From: Acidobacteriaceae bacterium
GTDB taxonomy: Bacteria > Acidobacteriota > Terriglobia > Terriglobales > Acidobacteriaceae
Assembly: GCA_003160215.1 (NCBI GenBank)
Contig: PLQW01000259.1
Location: 1 to 48,136, forward strand
Length of the DNA stretch: 48,136 bases
Reading direction: 5' to 3'
Position numbers and translations under genes: made by a program. A model generated the notes under the pieces. It made no database searches. It was not told the DNA's origin and saw only the letters and a program-made list of their open reading frames with translations. Positions 24,765-32,343 of this stretch are shown here, piece after piece. Numbering within the stretch: position 1 is the first letter of the stretch; the number at the start of each line of letters is the position of its first letter.

Positions 24765-25169
24765 CTAGGCCGATGGCACGAGCGTATGGTTGCGGAAATG
24801 CAGTACCTGTTTCCCCAGGATAAAGCCAAAGAACACCGGCAAAGCATTCAGCACCTTTTCGTCTTCCGGGTCAGCACAACAGACGGCGGCAACACCAGGA
24901 GGTTTGATAGCCGCGCGCTGACTTCGACGGCGCAACAAGATCACCGGCGTCCGGGGAGCAATGCGCTTGAGCTCGGTTACAACGCTATCTTGCAGGTGAT
25001 CTTGATCAAGGAGGATGGCATCGACGGGCTCGCGCGACAGAAGCGCCTTTATGTCTTCCGTGCGATGCTCCACCAGCAGGCGAAGAGCTGCGGCCCCCAA
25101 GGGAGCGAGGAAGGGAGAAGGAACCTCACCGGGGTTGCGCACAAACATCAGCGTCAAGATCGCAGTCAT
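24765..25169 (-). CDS. Degenerate response-regulator receiver-like protein
   Basis: A 134-aa stand-alone protein with the alternating beta/alpha pattern of a receiver: ALRLLVEHRTEDIKALL, then strand VDAILLDQDHL with a possible acceptor Asp55, then KRIAPRTPVILLRRRS and GVAAVCCADPEDEKVLNAL. The acidic pair near the N-terminus is replaced (FVRNPGE) and the conserved Lys after strand 5 is absent, so classical phosphorylation is doubtful. It may act as a pseudo-receiver. Start ATG 25169, with AAAGG upstream. No kinase gene nearby. The antisense frame of 142 aa has no domain. Confidence 0.6.
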   Translation of the reverse strand: MTAILTLMFVRNPGEVPSPFLAPLGAAALRLLVEHRTEDIKALLSREPVDAILLDQDHLQDSVVTELKRIAPRTPVILLRRRSQRAAIKPPGVAAVCCADPEDEKVLNALPVFFGFILGKQVLHFRNHTLVPSA

Positions 25170-25584
25170 GCGACCAACCTTTCGAGGCCAGAATTATTCT
25201 CAGGTGCTTATTGAGACGCAAAGCAGAAAACCATGACAGCTGCCACTCCCGTAACCAGGGAGCTCAGCAGACGAGGGCGGTTACTACCTTCCACAATCCA
25301 TGTCCGTTAAGTCAAGAAAAAAATGCCCGCGCGACCCATTGTTAAAGAGAAATTTACTTTCTTAGAAACCCAAGCGGTGCTCCATCTTCCTAGCCGTTCC
25401 ATGAATGCACACCGGCCGAGGGCGAGTGCGCCGTGCCTCCCGAACTTGGGGTGCGGCGCACGAACCGCGCGTTGTGGGAATCGCGGGGCGTGCGTGCGAG
25501 GCGTGCGCGGAATCGGCAATACCGATGGCCGAACTCACCCGTGCAGTCGGGAAGAATGGGTTCGGCCTCTTGAGATGGAGGCGC
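25170..25584. other. Gene-free interval
   Basis: 415 bp between the receiver-like gene and the downstream end of the DUF4097 gene. I see only Arg/Ala/Pro-rich frames on both strands, and CGCGCG/GTGCGTGCGAGG-rich DNA around 25440-25520. No terminator or RNA structure could be identified with confidence. Confidence 0.4.
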
Positions 25585-26379
25585 TCAGAACTTGCTGATG
25601 CGGATGCTGCCATCGCCGGTGGTGATCTCCAGGAGCGGTCCGCCGCCGTTCAGCTTGCCACGAATGCGTGAGCGCTCGATGGATCCGTTCACCGTCACCG
25701 GCATGTCCAGTTGGATATGGCCGTCGCCGGTGTGGGCGTAAAGCTCCGCGGCAAAGTCCTGCGGCAGTCGAGCTTCCACCCCGCCGTCGCTGGTATGGAT
25801 GAGCCATCCATTGCTCATCTTCGAACCCGGCCGCACGGTGAGGTCAATGTGTCCATCGCCGGTGCGCAGGTCCACGTCGGTCAGCACGCCGTCAATGGTC
25901 ATGTGGCCGTCGCCGGTGTGGGCGCGCAGCCCGCCACTGAAGTTGCGCACCTGAATGTGTCCGTCGCCGGTATCGATGCGGGCCTGCCCGGAGATGCCAT
26001 CGACTGCGATGTGGCCGTCGCCAGAGTGCAAGTCGAGAGCGGTTTCCGAGGGAACCTGCACCTCGATGCGCACTCCTCGATGCGTGCTGATGTGGATGCC
26101 CCAACTACCACTCGGCACGTGGACTTGCAGGTCGACCTTGTCGCCATCCTGGTGCTCAGTGACGCGCACGCCGCTGCTTCCGATGTTGAAACCCTCGGCG
26201 ATCATACGTGCGGAAACGGTGCGGCTGGCTCCCCGCGTGATCTCAACCGAGGCATCGTTGGTATCCACACGCAGGCTGGGCTTGTCGCCAACCTGGTAAG
26301 TCTTGGTCCATTCCTCGGCGAAGGCGGAAACACCGAGGACCGAAAGGCATAGCAGAACAATTAGGAAGGTTTTACGCAC
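25585..26379 (-). CDS. Secreted DUF4097-type beta-repeat protein
   Basis: 264 aa from GTG 26379, with GGAGGAG upstream. A signal peptide (MRKTFLIVLLCLSVLGVSAFA) precedes a repetitive beta-solenoid-like domain. The motif T/SGDGHI recurs about every 20 residues (SGDGHIAVDG, TGDGHIQVRN, TGDGHMTIDG, TGDGHIDLTV, TGDGHIQLDM, TGDGSIRISK). This is the DUF4097 pattern (putative adhesin-like). Such proteins are common near bacterial stress regulators, but none is adjacent here. The repeat is visible in DNA as recurrent GTGTCCATCGCCGGT-type segments, so recombination between repeats is possible. Confidence 0.85.
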   Translation of the reverse strand: MRKTFLIVLLCLSVLGVSAFAEEWTKTYQVGDKPSLRVDTNDASVEITRGASRTVSARMIAEGFNIGSSGVRVTEHQDGDKVDLQVHVPSGSWGIHISTHRGVRIEVQVPSETALDLHSGDGHIAVDGISGQARIDTGDGHIQVRNFSGGLRAHTGDGHMTIDGVLTDVDLRTGDGHIDLTVRPGSKMSNGWLIHTSDGGVEARLPQDFAAELYAHTGDGHIQLDMPVTVNGSIERSRIRGKLNGGGPLLEITTGDGSIRISKF

Positions 26380-26573
26380 AGAACTCCTCCTCGTTGGTTG
26401 TTACGAGGAGGACCCTGCTTTTGTTCCGTGGTTGCGAATCAGGAGATACGGAAGGGCAGTTTGCGGTGCCCGGGGCATGCGCGCCTCTAGCGGAGTGGAA
26501 CTTCGCGCACGCCCCTCGCGAGCATCGCTCCCTGCTTGCTGAAATAGACGTTCCGGCGGAAAAAGGGTTAGCG

Positions 26574-27767
26574 TCAGCGGCTGTACTGGTTCTGCTTTTT
26601 CTCCGCACGGCGTTCCAGGCCAAGTTGGATCAGCCGATCCATCAGTTCGGGATAATCAATGCCCGTCGCGGCCCACATCTTGGGATACATGCTGATGGAG
26701 GTGAAGCCGGGAATAGTATTGACCTCGTTGACGTACATCTTGCCCCCGCGTGGATCCATCAGGAAGTCCACGCGCGCCATGCCAGCACAGTCCACCGCCT
26801 TGAAGGCCGCAATCGCGAGTTGCTGCACTTGCTTTTGTTTGGCTTTTGGGAGCTTGGCAGGGATGATCGACTCCGATCCTTCCACCAGATATTTGGCGTC
26901 GTAGTCGTAGAACTCTTTGACGGGTACGATCTCGCCGGGAAGGGAAGCGATAGGGTTGTCGTTGCCGAGCACGGAACATTCGATCTCGCGGGCCTTGCTT
27001 TTTGTGCCGCCGACACCCTGCTCGATCACCAGCTTGCGATCGTAGCGCGCCGCATCGTCCATGGCCGAGGCCAGTTCGCTAGTGTTGTGCACTTTGCCGA
27101 TCCCGACCGACGAGCCCAGGTTCGCCGGCTTCACGAACACGGGATACTTCAGCGCGCCTTCAATCTGTTTGCGCACCTTGTTCGGTTGTCCTCGCCACGT
27201 GCTACGCAGCACAGTAACGTGCTTTACGATTGGCAGGCCAGCGTCGCGGAAGAGGCGCTTCATCACGTCCTTGTCCATGCCGGCGGCGGAGCCCAGCACG
27301 CCCGCGCCAACGTAGGCGATGTCTGCCAGCTCCAGCAAGCCTTGAATGGTGCCATCCTCGCCGAAGGTGCCGTGCAGAATGGGGAAGATGATGTCCACGT
27401 CAATTGAGTTGGGCGCTGCGTGCAACTCGGTGGCGTGAGTCTCGAATGGCATCAACGCGGAATGGTTTTCGCACGGCATCGGCGGCACCACCACGGCTTC
27501 GCCTTTGGCCAGGACGGCGGCGGCGGAAGTGGTCTCGGGATCGCCAGCCCGCAGATGACGCGACTCGGGTGCGTCCGGGGCATTGCCTTGCAACAGGCGC
27601 TCGGCATGGGCCGCAGTGACCCATCGCCCTGCTTTGGTTATGCCGATGGGAACAACGTCATATTTCTTCTTGTCGATTGCGTTCAGGACCGAGGCCGCCG
27701 ACAGCAGTGAGACTTCGTGCTCGCCACTGCGCCCGCCAAACAGGACACCTACCCGGAGTTTCTTCAT
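26574..27767 (-). CDS. ddl: D-alanine--D-alanine ligase
   Basis: A 397-aa ATP-grasp enzyme making D-Ala-D-Ala for peptidoglycan. VLFGGRSGEHEVSL (8-21), HGTFGEDGTIQG (132-143), the ATP-grasp segment VFVKPANLGSSVGIGKV, EIECSVLGN and NEVNTIPGFTS (347-357) are all conserved. The central domain has an insertion of about 40 residues (APDAPESRHLRAGDPETTS), as in many longer VanA/DdlA-like ligases. ATG 27767. Not in a mur cluster, and monocistronic. Confidence 0.96.
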   Translation of the reverse strand: MKKLRVGVLFGGRSGEHEVSLLSAASVLNAIDKKKYDVVPIGITKAGRWVTAAHAERLLQGNAPDAPESRHLRAGDPETTSAAAVLAKGEAVVVPPMPCENHSALMPFETHATELHAAPNSIDVDIIFPILHGTFGEDGTIQGLLELADIAYVGAGVLGSAAGMDKDVMKRLFRDAGLPIVKHVTVLRSTWRGQPNKVRKQIEGALKYPVFVKPANLGSSVGIGKVHNTSELASAMDDAARYDRKLVIEQGVGGTKSKAREIECSVLGNDNPIASLPGEIVPVKEFYDYDAKYLVEGSESIIPAKLPKAKQKQVQQLAIAAFKAVDCAGMARVDFLMDPRGGKMYVNEVNTIPGFTSISMYPKMWAATGIDYPELMDRLIQLGLERRAEKKQNQYSR

Positions 27768-27821
27768 GAGTGCATCTTACCGTGGAGAAGGCCGTTTGCC
27801 GGAGGCGATGGGCGATTGACC

Positions 27822-28136
27822 CTACGCTGCTGCCTGGTGCGGCTGGATCTTCGCCAGCTTGCGCCCCAGAACGGTGCGCGCCTTGGCCAGTTCGTACGCG
27901 CTTTGCAGGTTCATCCAGAACTCGGGTGAGGTTCCGAAGAAACGCGACAGCCGCACTGCCATATCGGCGCTGATGCCACGTTTCCGCAACACGATATCGT
28001 TGACGGATTGTGCTCTGACGCCCAATGACTTCGCGAGCCTATACCCACTGATGTCCATTGGCTTGAGGAATTCTTCCTGAAGGACCTCTCCCGGATGTAA
28101 CGCCCAAGCTGCAGGTCTCCGCCGTTCTAATGCCAT
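27822..28136 (-). CDS. higA: HigA-type antitoxin (XRE-family)
   Basis: A 104-aa DNA-binding antitoxin. HPGEVLQEEFLKPMDIS is the HigA family start, followed by a helix-turn-helix (YRLAKSLGVRAQSVNDIVLRKR) and the conserved ISADMAVRLSRFFGTSPEFW segment. It follows the toxin gene (gap 24 bp), the reversed toxin-first order typical of higBA. Binds HigB and represses the operon (family knowledge). Confidence 0.92.
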   Translation of the reverse strand: MALERRRPAAWALHPGEVLQEEFLKPMDISGYRLAKSLGVRAQSVNDIVLRKRGISADMAVRLSRFFGTSPEFWMNLQSAYELAKARTVLGRKLAKIQPHQAAA

Positions 28137-28160
28137 ATACCAACTCCATCCGAGCGAACT

Positions 28161-28445
28161 CTAGTGATAATCCGCGATCTCGACTTCGTAAGCGTCGCCG
28201 CCTTTCCACACGAAACATATGCGGAATTGGTCGCTCATCCGGACGGCATGCTGGCCCTTGCGGTTGCCGTGTAGAGCATGCAGCCGGTTTCCCGGTGGAA
28301 TTCTTAAGTCGTCCAGCCGGGTTGCTGAATCCAGCATTTGGAGTTTTCGCTGCGCTACCTTGCGCAGTTCCGTGGGAGGCCACTTGCCGCCCTTACCGCT
28401 CTCCCAGAATTCGCGCGTTTTGTCATCGGCGAAGGACTTGATCAC
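28161..28445 (-). CDS. higB: HigB-type RelE-superfamily toxin
   Basis: A 94-aa ribosome-dependent mRNA interferase. MIKSFADDKTREFWESG is the usual start; LRKVAQRKLQMLDSATRLDDLRIPPGNRLHAL and QHAVRMSDQFRICFVWKGGDAYEVEIADYH form the conserved core and end. Translation begins at GTG 28445. Complete by length, so the module looks intact and functional. Confidence 0.92.
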   Translation of the reverse strand: MIKSFADDKTREFWESGKGGKWPPTELRKVAQRKLQMLDSATRLDDLRIPPGNRLHALHGNRKGQHAVRMSDQFRICFVWKGGDAYEVEIADYH

Positions 28446-28551
28446 GAATGGCTGAACACTACCGGAACGCGATAATCATGTCAAGCATGAATACATGTAA
28501 ACCGTGATGGCCAGGCGAAGTGGAGATGCAGAGGGCCACCGTAACGACTGC

Positions 28552-29502
28552 TCATAGTATCTTCTTGCCAAAGGCCGACAGCGCCAGTTCGACGGCCAGC
28601 TCCGCCGTCTGGTTGCGCTCATCGAGCACCGGGTTCACTTCCACCAGTTCGAAGCTGAGCATGCGGCCGTGGTCGGCGATGATCTCCATCGCCAGGTGTC
28701 CCTCGCGATAGGTGGCGCCGCCCCAAACGGGGGTGCCTACCCCGGGAGCATCTTCGGGATCGATCCAATCCAGATCGAGCGAGACGTGATAGCCGACAGT
28801 GCCGCGTCTGGCGATGCGGAGGGCCTCTTCCATCACCGAGCGCATGCCGCGTTCGTCAATGTCGCGCATGGTAAAGACGTGTACGCCTGACTTCTTGATG
28901 TTTTCGCGCTCGTGGTTATCGACGTCGCGGATGCCCACCAGGACACAATTCTGCGGCTGCACCTTGGGACTGAAGCCGTACAGGTCGGTGAGTGGCGACT
29001 CGAACAGCCCCATGATCGCGCCCAACGGCATACCATGCACATTGCCGCTCGGTGAGCTGCCGGGCGTATTGATATCGGTGTGCGCGTCAATCCACAACAG
29101 CCCGATTCGCTGGTTCCTGCGGCGATAAAACTCGGCCACGCCAGACACCGTCCCGGCCGCAATGGAATGGTCGCCACCGAGAACAATGGGGACCTGTCCG
29201 GCCTCCAACGTTTTCACCACGAGCTCGGCTTCTTTCGAGCAGGTCTCGGTGATCTCCTTCAGGTACTTGGCATTGGGATCGCCTTCCGACTTGGTCTCTG
29301 CCAAGGCGACGGGCACGTTGCCCCCGTCCTCGACCTCGTAGCCGAGGGCCTCGAGCTTGGCTTCGAGTCCGGCGACGCGCATCGCCGACGGACCCATGTC
29401 AACGCCGCGCCGCGACTGACCGAGGTCCAGCGGCACGCCAATAATCCGAATGTGCTTGGTTTCGACGTTTTGTAATGGCTTGGTGATCGGACTGGTTGCC
29501 AT
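28552..29502 (-). CDS. rocF: Arginase/agmatinase family ureohydrolase
   Basis: A 316-aa manganese enzyme, closest in pattern to arginase (arginine to ornithine and urea). Ligands: GGDHS (109-113), DAHTD (139-143) and two Asp in SLDLDWIDP (241-249). NTPGSSPSGNVHGMPL (145-160) is the arginase-type substrate loop, and Glu288 lies in ELVEVNP. The arginase-type loop supports rocF over speB. Start ATG with AGGAAG upstream, 28 bp after asnS, so co-transcription is likely. Confidence 0.92.
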   Translation of the reverse strand: MATSPITKPLQNVETKHIRIIGVPLDLGQSRRGVDMGPSAMRVAGLEAKLEALGYEVEDGGNVPVALAETKSEGDPNAKYLKEITETCSKEAELVVKTLEAGQVPIVLGGDHSIAAGTVSGVAEFYRRRNQRIGLLWIDAHTDINTPGSSPSGNVHGMPLGAIMGLFESPLTDLYGFSPKVQPQNCVLVGIRDVDNHERENIKKSGVHVFTMRDIDERGMRSVMEEALRIARRGTVGYHVSLDLDWIDPEDAPGVGTPVWGGATYREGHLAMEIIADHGRMLSFELVEVNPVLDERNQTAELAVELALSAFGKKIL

Positions 29503-29530
29503 AAAGACTTCCTAACTAGAGCCGATTGTG

Positions 29531-30883
29531 CTACGGATACAACCGGTGCAGCGTACGCGGGAAGGGGATGGTCTCGCGCACATGCTCCAATCCGCATATC
29601 CAGGCCACGGCGCGCTCGATGCCCATGCCGAAGCCCGCGTGCGGAACCCCGCCGAACTTGCGCAGGTCGAGATACCACTTGAAGGCCTCTTCCGGCAGTT
29701 CGTGCTCATGAATGCGCTTCAGCAGCAGATCGTAGGACCCAATGCGCTGCGAGCCACCGATGATTTCCCCGTAACCCTCCGGCGCAAGCACATCCACGCA
29801 CAGGGCAAACTCCGGCCGTTGCGGATCGGGCTCCATGTAGAACGCCTTGATGGCCGCCGGATAGCGATGCACCATCACCGGCCGGTCGAATTGCGACGAG
29901 ATGTAAGTTTCGTCTGGCGAGCCGAAGTCACCGCCCCACTCGAACTTGTTCTCGACCAGGCCCTTGGCATGTCCTTCCTGCAACATCTGCACGGCCTCGT
30001 CGTAGGAGATGCGCGGAAAAGGCGTGGCAATCTTCTCCAGCTTGCTGAGGTCGCGGCCGATCGTCTCCAGCTCGGGACGCCGCTTCTCCAGACATCGCTT
30101 GACGATGAAGGTAATGAACTCTTCCGCCAGGATCATCAGATCGTCAAGAGTGGCGAAAGCAACCTCCGGCTCGACCATCCAGAACTCGGTGAGATGGCGT
30201 CGCGTCTTCGATTTCTCCGCGCGGAACGTTGGCCCGAAGCTGTAGACCTTGCCGAGAGCCATTGCCGTGGCTTCGACATAAAGCTGTCCAGATTGCGTCA
30301 GGTAAGCCTGCTCGTCGAAGTAATCCACCGGGAACAACGTGGTCGTGCCCTCGCAGGCTGCGGGCGTGAGAATCGGTGGATCGGTGAGGGTGAATCCGCG
30401 GTCGTCAAAATAGTCGCGTGCCGCCTTGATGATCTCGGCGCGCACCCGCAAGATCGCGGCCTGACGGGGCGAGCGCAACCAAAGATGGCGGTGCTCCATG
30501 AGGAAATCGACGCCGTGCTCTTTCGGCGAGATGGGATAAGGATCGTCCGGGTTGACGCGCTGCACAACCTGCGCGTCGGTCACGTCCATCTCGTATCCGC
30601 CGGGAGCGCGCTTGTCGGCGCGCACCTTGCCGGTGACGATGACACTGGACTCCTGGGTCAGGCCCTTGATCGAATCGAACAGTTCTGGCGAGACGGCGTT
30701 TTTCGCGACAACGCCCTGGATGATGCCGCTGCCGTCGCGAAAGATGGGGAAGAGCAGCTTCCCGCTCTCGCGCAAGTTGTAGAGCCAGCCGCGAATGGTG
30801 ACGGTCTGGCCTTCATGCTGGCCGACTTCGCGGACGGTGGTGACGGGTGTATCCGTGATTTCCATTTTTGTCGATGTGTCCAT
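29531..30883 (-). CDS. asnS: Asparaginyl-tRNA synthetase
   Basis: A 450-aa class II synthetase. OB-fold anticodon-binding domain at ~25-110 ([21 protein letters not shown]), then the catalytic core with motif 2 ([21 protein letters not shown] split as [10 protein letters not shown] and [11 protein letters not shown]) and motif 3 ([16 protein letters not shown]) near the C-terminus. The Asn-type signature [13 protein letters not shown] separates it from AspRS. Start ATG 30883, only 44 bp from the divergent DUF433 gene, so the two promoters must overlap in that spacer. Confidence 0.95.
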   Translation of the reverse strand: MDTSTKMEITDTPVTTVREVGQHEGQTVTIRGWLYNLRESGKLLFPIFRDGSGIIQGVVAKNAVSPELFDSIKGLTQESSVIVTGKVRADKRAPGGYEMDVTDAQVVQRVNPDDPYPISPKEHGVDFLMEHRHLWLRSPRQAAILRVRAEIIKAARDYFDDRGFTLTDPPILTPAACEGTTTLFPVDYFDEQAYLTQSGQLYVEATAMALGKVYSFGPTFRAEKSKTRRHLTEFWMVEPEVAFATLDDLMILAEEFITFIVKRCLEKRRPELETIGRDLSKLEKIATPFPRISYDEAVQMLQEGHAKGLVENKFEWGGDFGSPDETYISSQFDRPVMVHRYPAAIKAFYMEPDPQRPEFALCVDVLAPEGYGEIIGGSQRIGSYDLLLKRIHEHELPEEAFKWYLDLRKFGGVPHAGFGMGIERAVAWICGLEHVRETIPFPRTLHRLYP

Positions 30884-30927
30884 GAGTCCTGATTCCGACA
30901 GCGTTAGAATGACTCTAGGAGCTTACT

Positions 30928-31161
30928 ATGCCGCTTGATTGGTCACAATGTCCCGCCGTGGAAAGCGTACCCGGCAGGGTGAGCGGGGCGTGGGTTTTCC
31001 GAGGGACTCGCATGCCGGTTTCCATCGTGTTCGAGAACCTTGAAGACGGCATGACGATTGATGAAGTGATGGAACAGTTTCCCGTTACGCGCGAACAGGT
31101 CAGGGCCGTGCTGGAATTTGCCGCCCGTAGCTTGGACGCCGAAACCGTGGCTCACCCTTAG
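30928..31161 (+). CDS. DUF433 antitoxin-like protein
   Basis: A 77-aa DUF433 protein. The signature AWVFRGTRMPVSIVFENLEDG and the helix DEVMEQFPVTREQVRAVLEFA are present. DUF433 proteins carry a winged helix-turn-helix and usually precede a PIN-like DUF5615 gene as the antitoxin. The stop codon is directly followed by the ATG of that partner. Ribosome site AGGAG lies at 30918-30922. Confidence 0.9.
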   Translation: MPLDWSQCPAVESVPGRVSGAWVFRGTRMPVSIVFENLEDGMTIDEVMEQFPVTREQVRAVLEFAARSLDAETVAHP

Positions 31162-31485
31162 ATGCTTATCCTGTTGGACAACGGTTCTCCGCGCGGAATC
31201 GCCCGGTTTCTTTCCGGCCACACTGTCGCGGAATGTCGCGAATATGGCTGGGACGCAATAGGCAACGGGGAATTACTGGCTGCAGTTGAAGCAGCAGGCT
31301 TTGAAGTGCTGCTCACGACCGACAAAAATATCCGCTATCAGCAGAACCTGACCGGCCGCAAGATTGCTATCGTCGTGTTGGGTAAAGGTCGGTGGCGGTT
31401 AATTCGACCGTTGCTGGCGGAGGTTTGCGCCGCTGTGAATGCAGCTACGCCGGGCACCTATACCGAGGTAGAAATACCGGGTTGA
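31162..31485 (+). CDS. DUF5615 PIN-like toxin
   Basis: A 107-aa PIN-like nuclease. MLILLDNGSPRGIARFL holds the first conserved Asp; TVAECREYGWDAIGNGELLAA and VLLTTDKNIRYQQNL hold further acidic residues of the site (DAIGNGE, TTDKN). It begins at the base after the antitoxin stop (TAGATG), so translation is coupled. Complete by length. Confidence 0.9.
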   Translation: MLILLDNGSPRGIARFLSGHTVAECREYGWDAIGNGELLAAVEAAGFEVLLTTDKNIRYQQNLTGRKIAIVVLGKGRWRLIRPLLAEVCAAVNAATPGTYTEVEIPG

Positions 31486-31518
31486 CGGGTTCGGGCACGG
31501 TGCATCGCCAGGGCGGCC

Positions 31519-32343
31519 TCATCCTGCGACCTCCAGTTTCCCGAACGCCTCCGCCATCTTCTCCGCGACCTTCTCGCCTTCCACGCCCTCGATCTCCAGC
31601 AGCACCGGCAGGACGTGCGGCGCGGTGCGCAATAGCTCCATCGTCTGCTTCCAATCGATGGTGCCCGCGCCGGGCCAGAGGTGCGAATCGCGCTCCTGAT
31701 TGTTGTCGTGCACGTGGGTTGAACGGATGCGGTCTTTGAGCACCTCGAACGCTTGCGGCACGCTCGACATGATGTGCGCATGACCGACGTCGAAGCACAC
31801 GCCGATATCGTCGAAGCGCCCGGCATGCAGCAGATCCAGCAACGTTTCCGGCGTCGAAAGCTCGTTGGTAATGTTCTCGACCAGCAGTTGCACGCCCAGC
31901 GGTTTGGCGAAAGCGTGCAGGTGTTCGAGGGAGCTCATTGCCGCATCCAGTTTGTGCTCGTCCGCCTCTTCGTGGCCCACTCCGACATGTTGCACCAGAA
32001 ACTGAAATGGCGCCAGCTCGGCTACCTCGATGGCGCGCTTGATTTCATCCGTGGCCGCTACACGCTGAAGTTTCTCAACCGACGCAATGTTGATGTGCGT
32101 CGCGCCGCCGCGTCCCCAATCTTCGTCGGGATGCATGGGCGAGTGCATCGAGTGGAACGTTACTCCGGTGCTGCGAAACCAGTTGGCGATCTGCCGGATG
32201 TGCTGCCGGTCAGTGTAGTTGAAGTGCCCGCGTGTGGCGAAGATCTCGATGGCTTCCGCCCCGCCGGAGACCATCTGGTCGAGCAGGCCAGGATGCAGCC
32301 GTTCCCGTCTCGCGTAGATCAGAGTAGACATGGCGCGGCGCAT
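31519..32343 (-). CDS. Sugar phosphate isomerase/epimerase-like TIM-barrel protein
   Basis: A 274-aa AP-endonuclease-2/xylose-isomerase-type TIM barrel. Metal-ligand candidates appear in FHSMHSPMHPDED, QHVGVGHEEADEH, LLVENITNE, CFDVGHAHI, RSTHVHDN and LEIEGVEGE. The substrate is unknown; relatives isomerise keto sugars or inositol derivatives. The start at 32343 overlaps the ggt stop by one base (TAATG); a second ATG at 32331 is also possible. It is downstream of ggt in one operon. Confidence 0.85.
   Translation of the reverse strand: MRRAMSTLIYARRERLHPGLLDQMVSGGAEAIEIFATRGHFNYTDRQHIRQIANWFRSTGVTFHSMHSPMHPDEDWGRGGATHINIASVEKLQRVAATDEIKRAIEVAELAPFQFLVQHVGVGHEEADEHKLDAAMSSLEHLHAFAKPLGVQLLVENITNELSTPETLLDLLHAGRFDDIGVCFDVGHAHIMSSVPQAFEVLKDRIRSTHVHDNNQERDSHLWPGAGTIDWKQTMELLRTAPHVLPVLLEIEGVEGEKVAEKMAEAFGKLEVAG

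Noticed and set aside
24581..24823. 80-aa plus-strand frame after the repeat protein
   Set aside because: No domain, no ribosome site, overlaps the end of the receiver-like gene.
29528..30892. 454-aa plus-strand frame
   Set aside because: Antisense to asnS, whose catalytic motifs are unmistakable.
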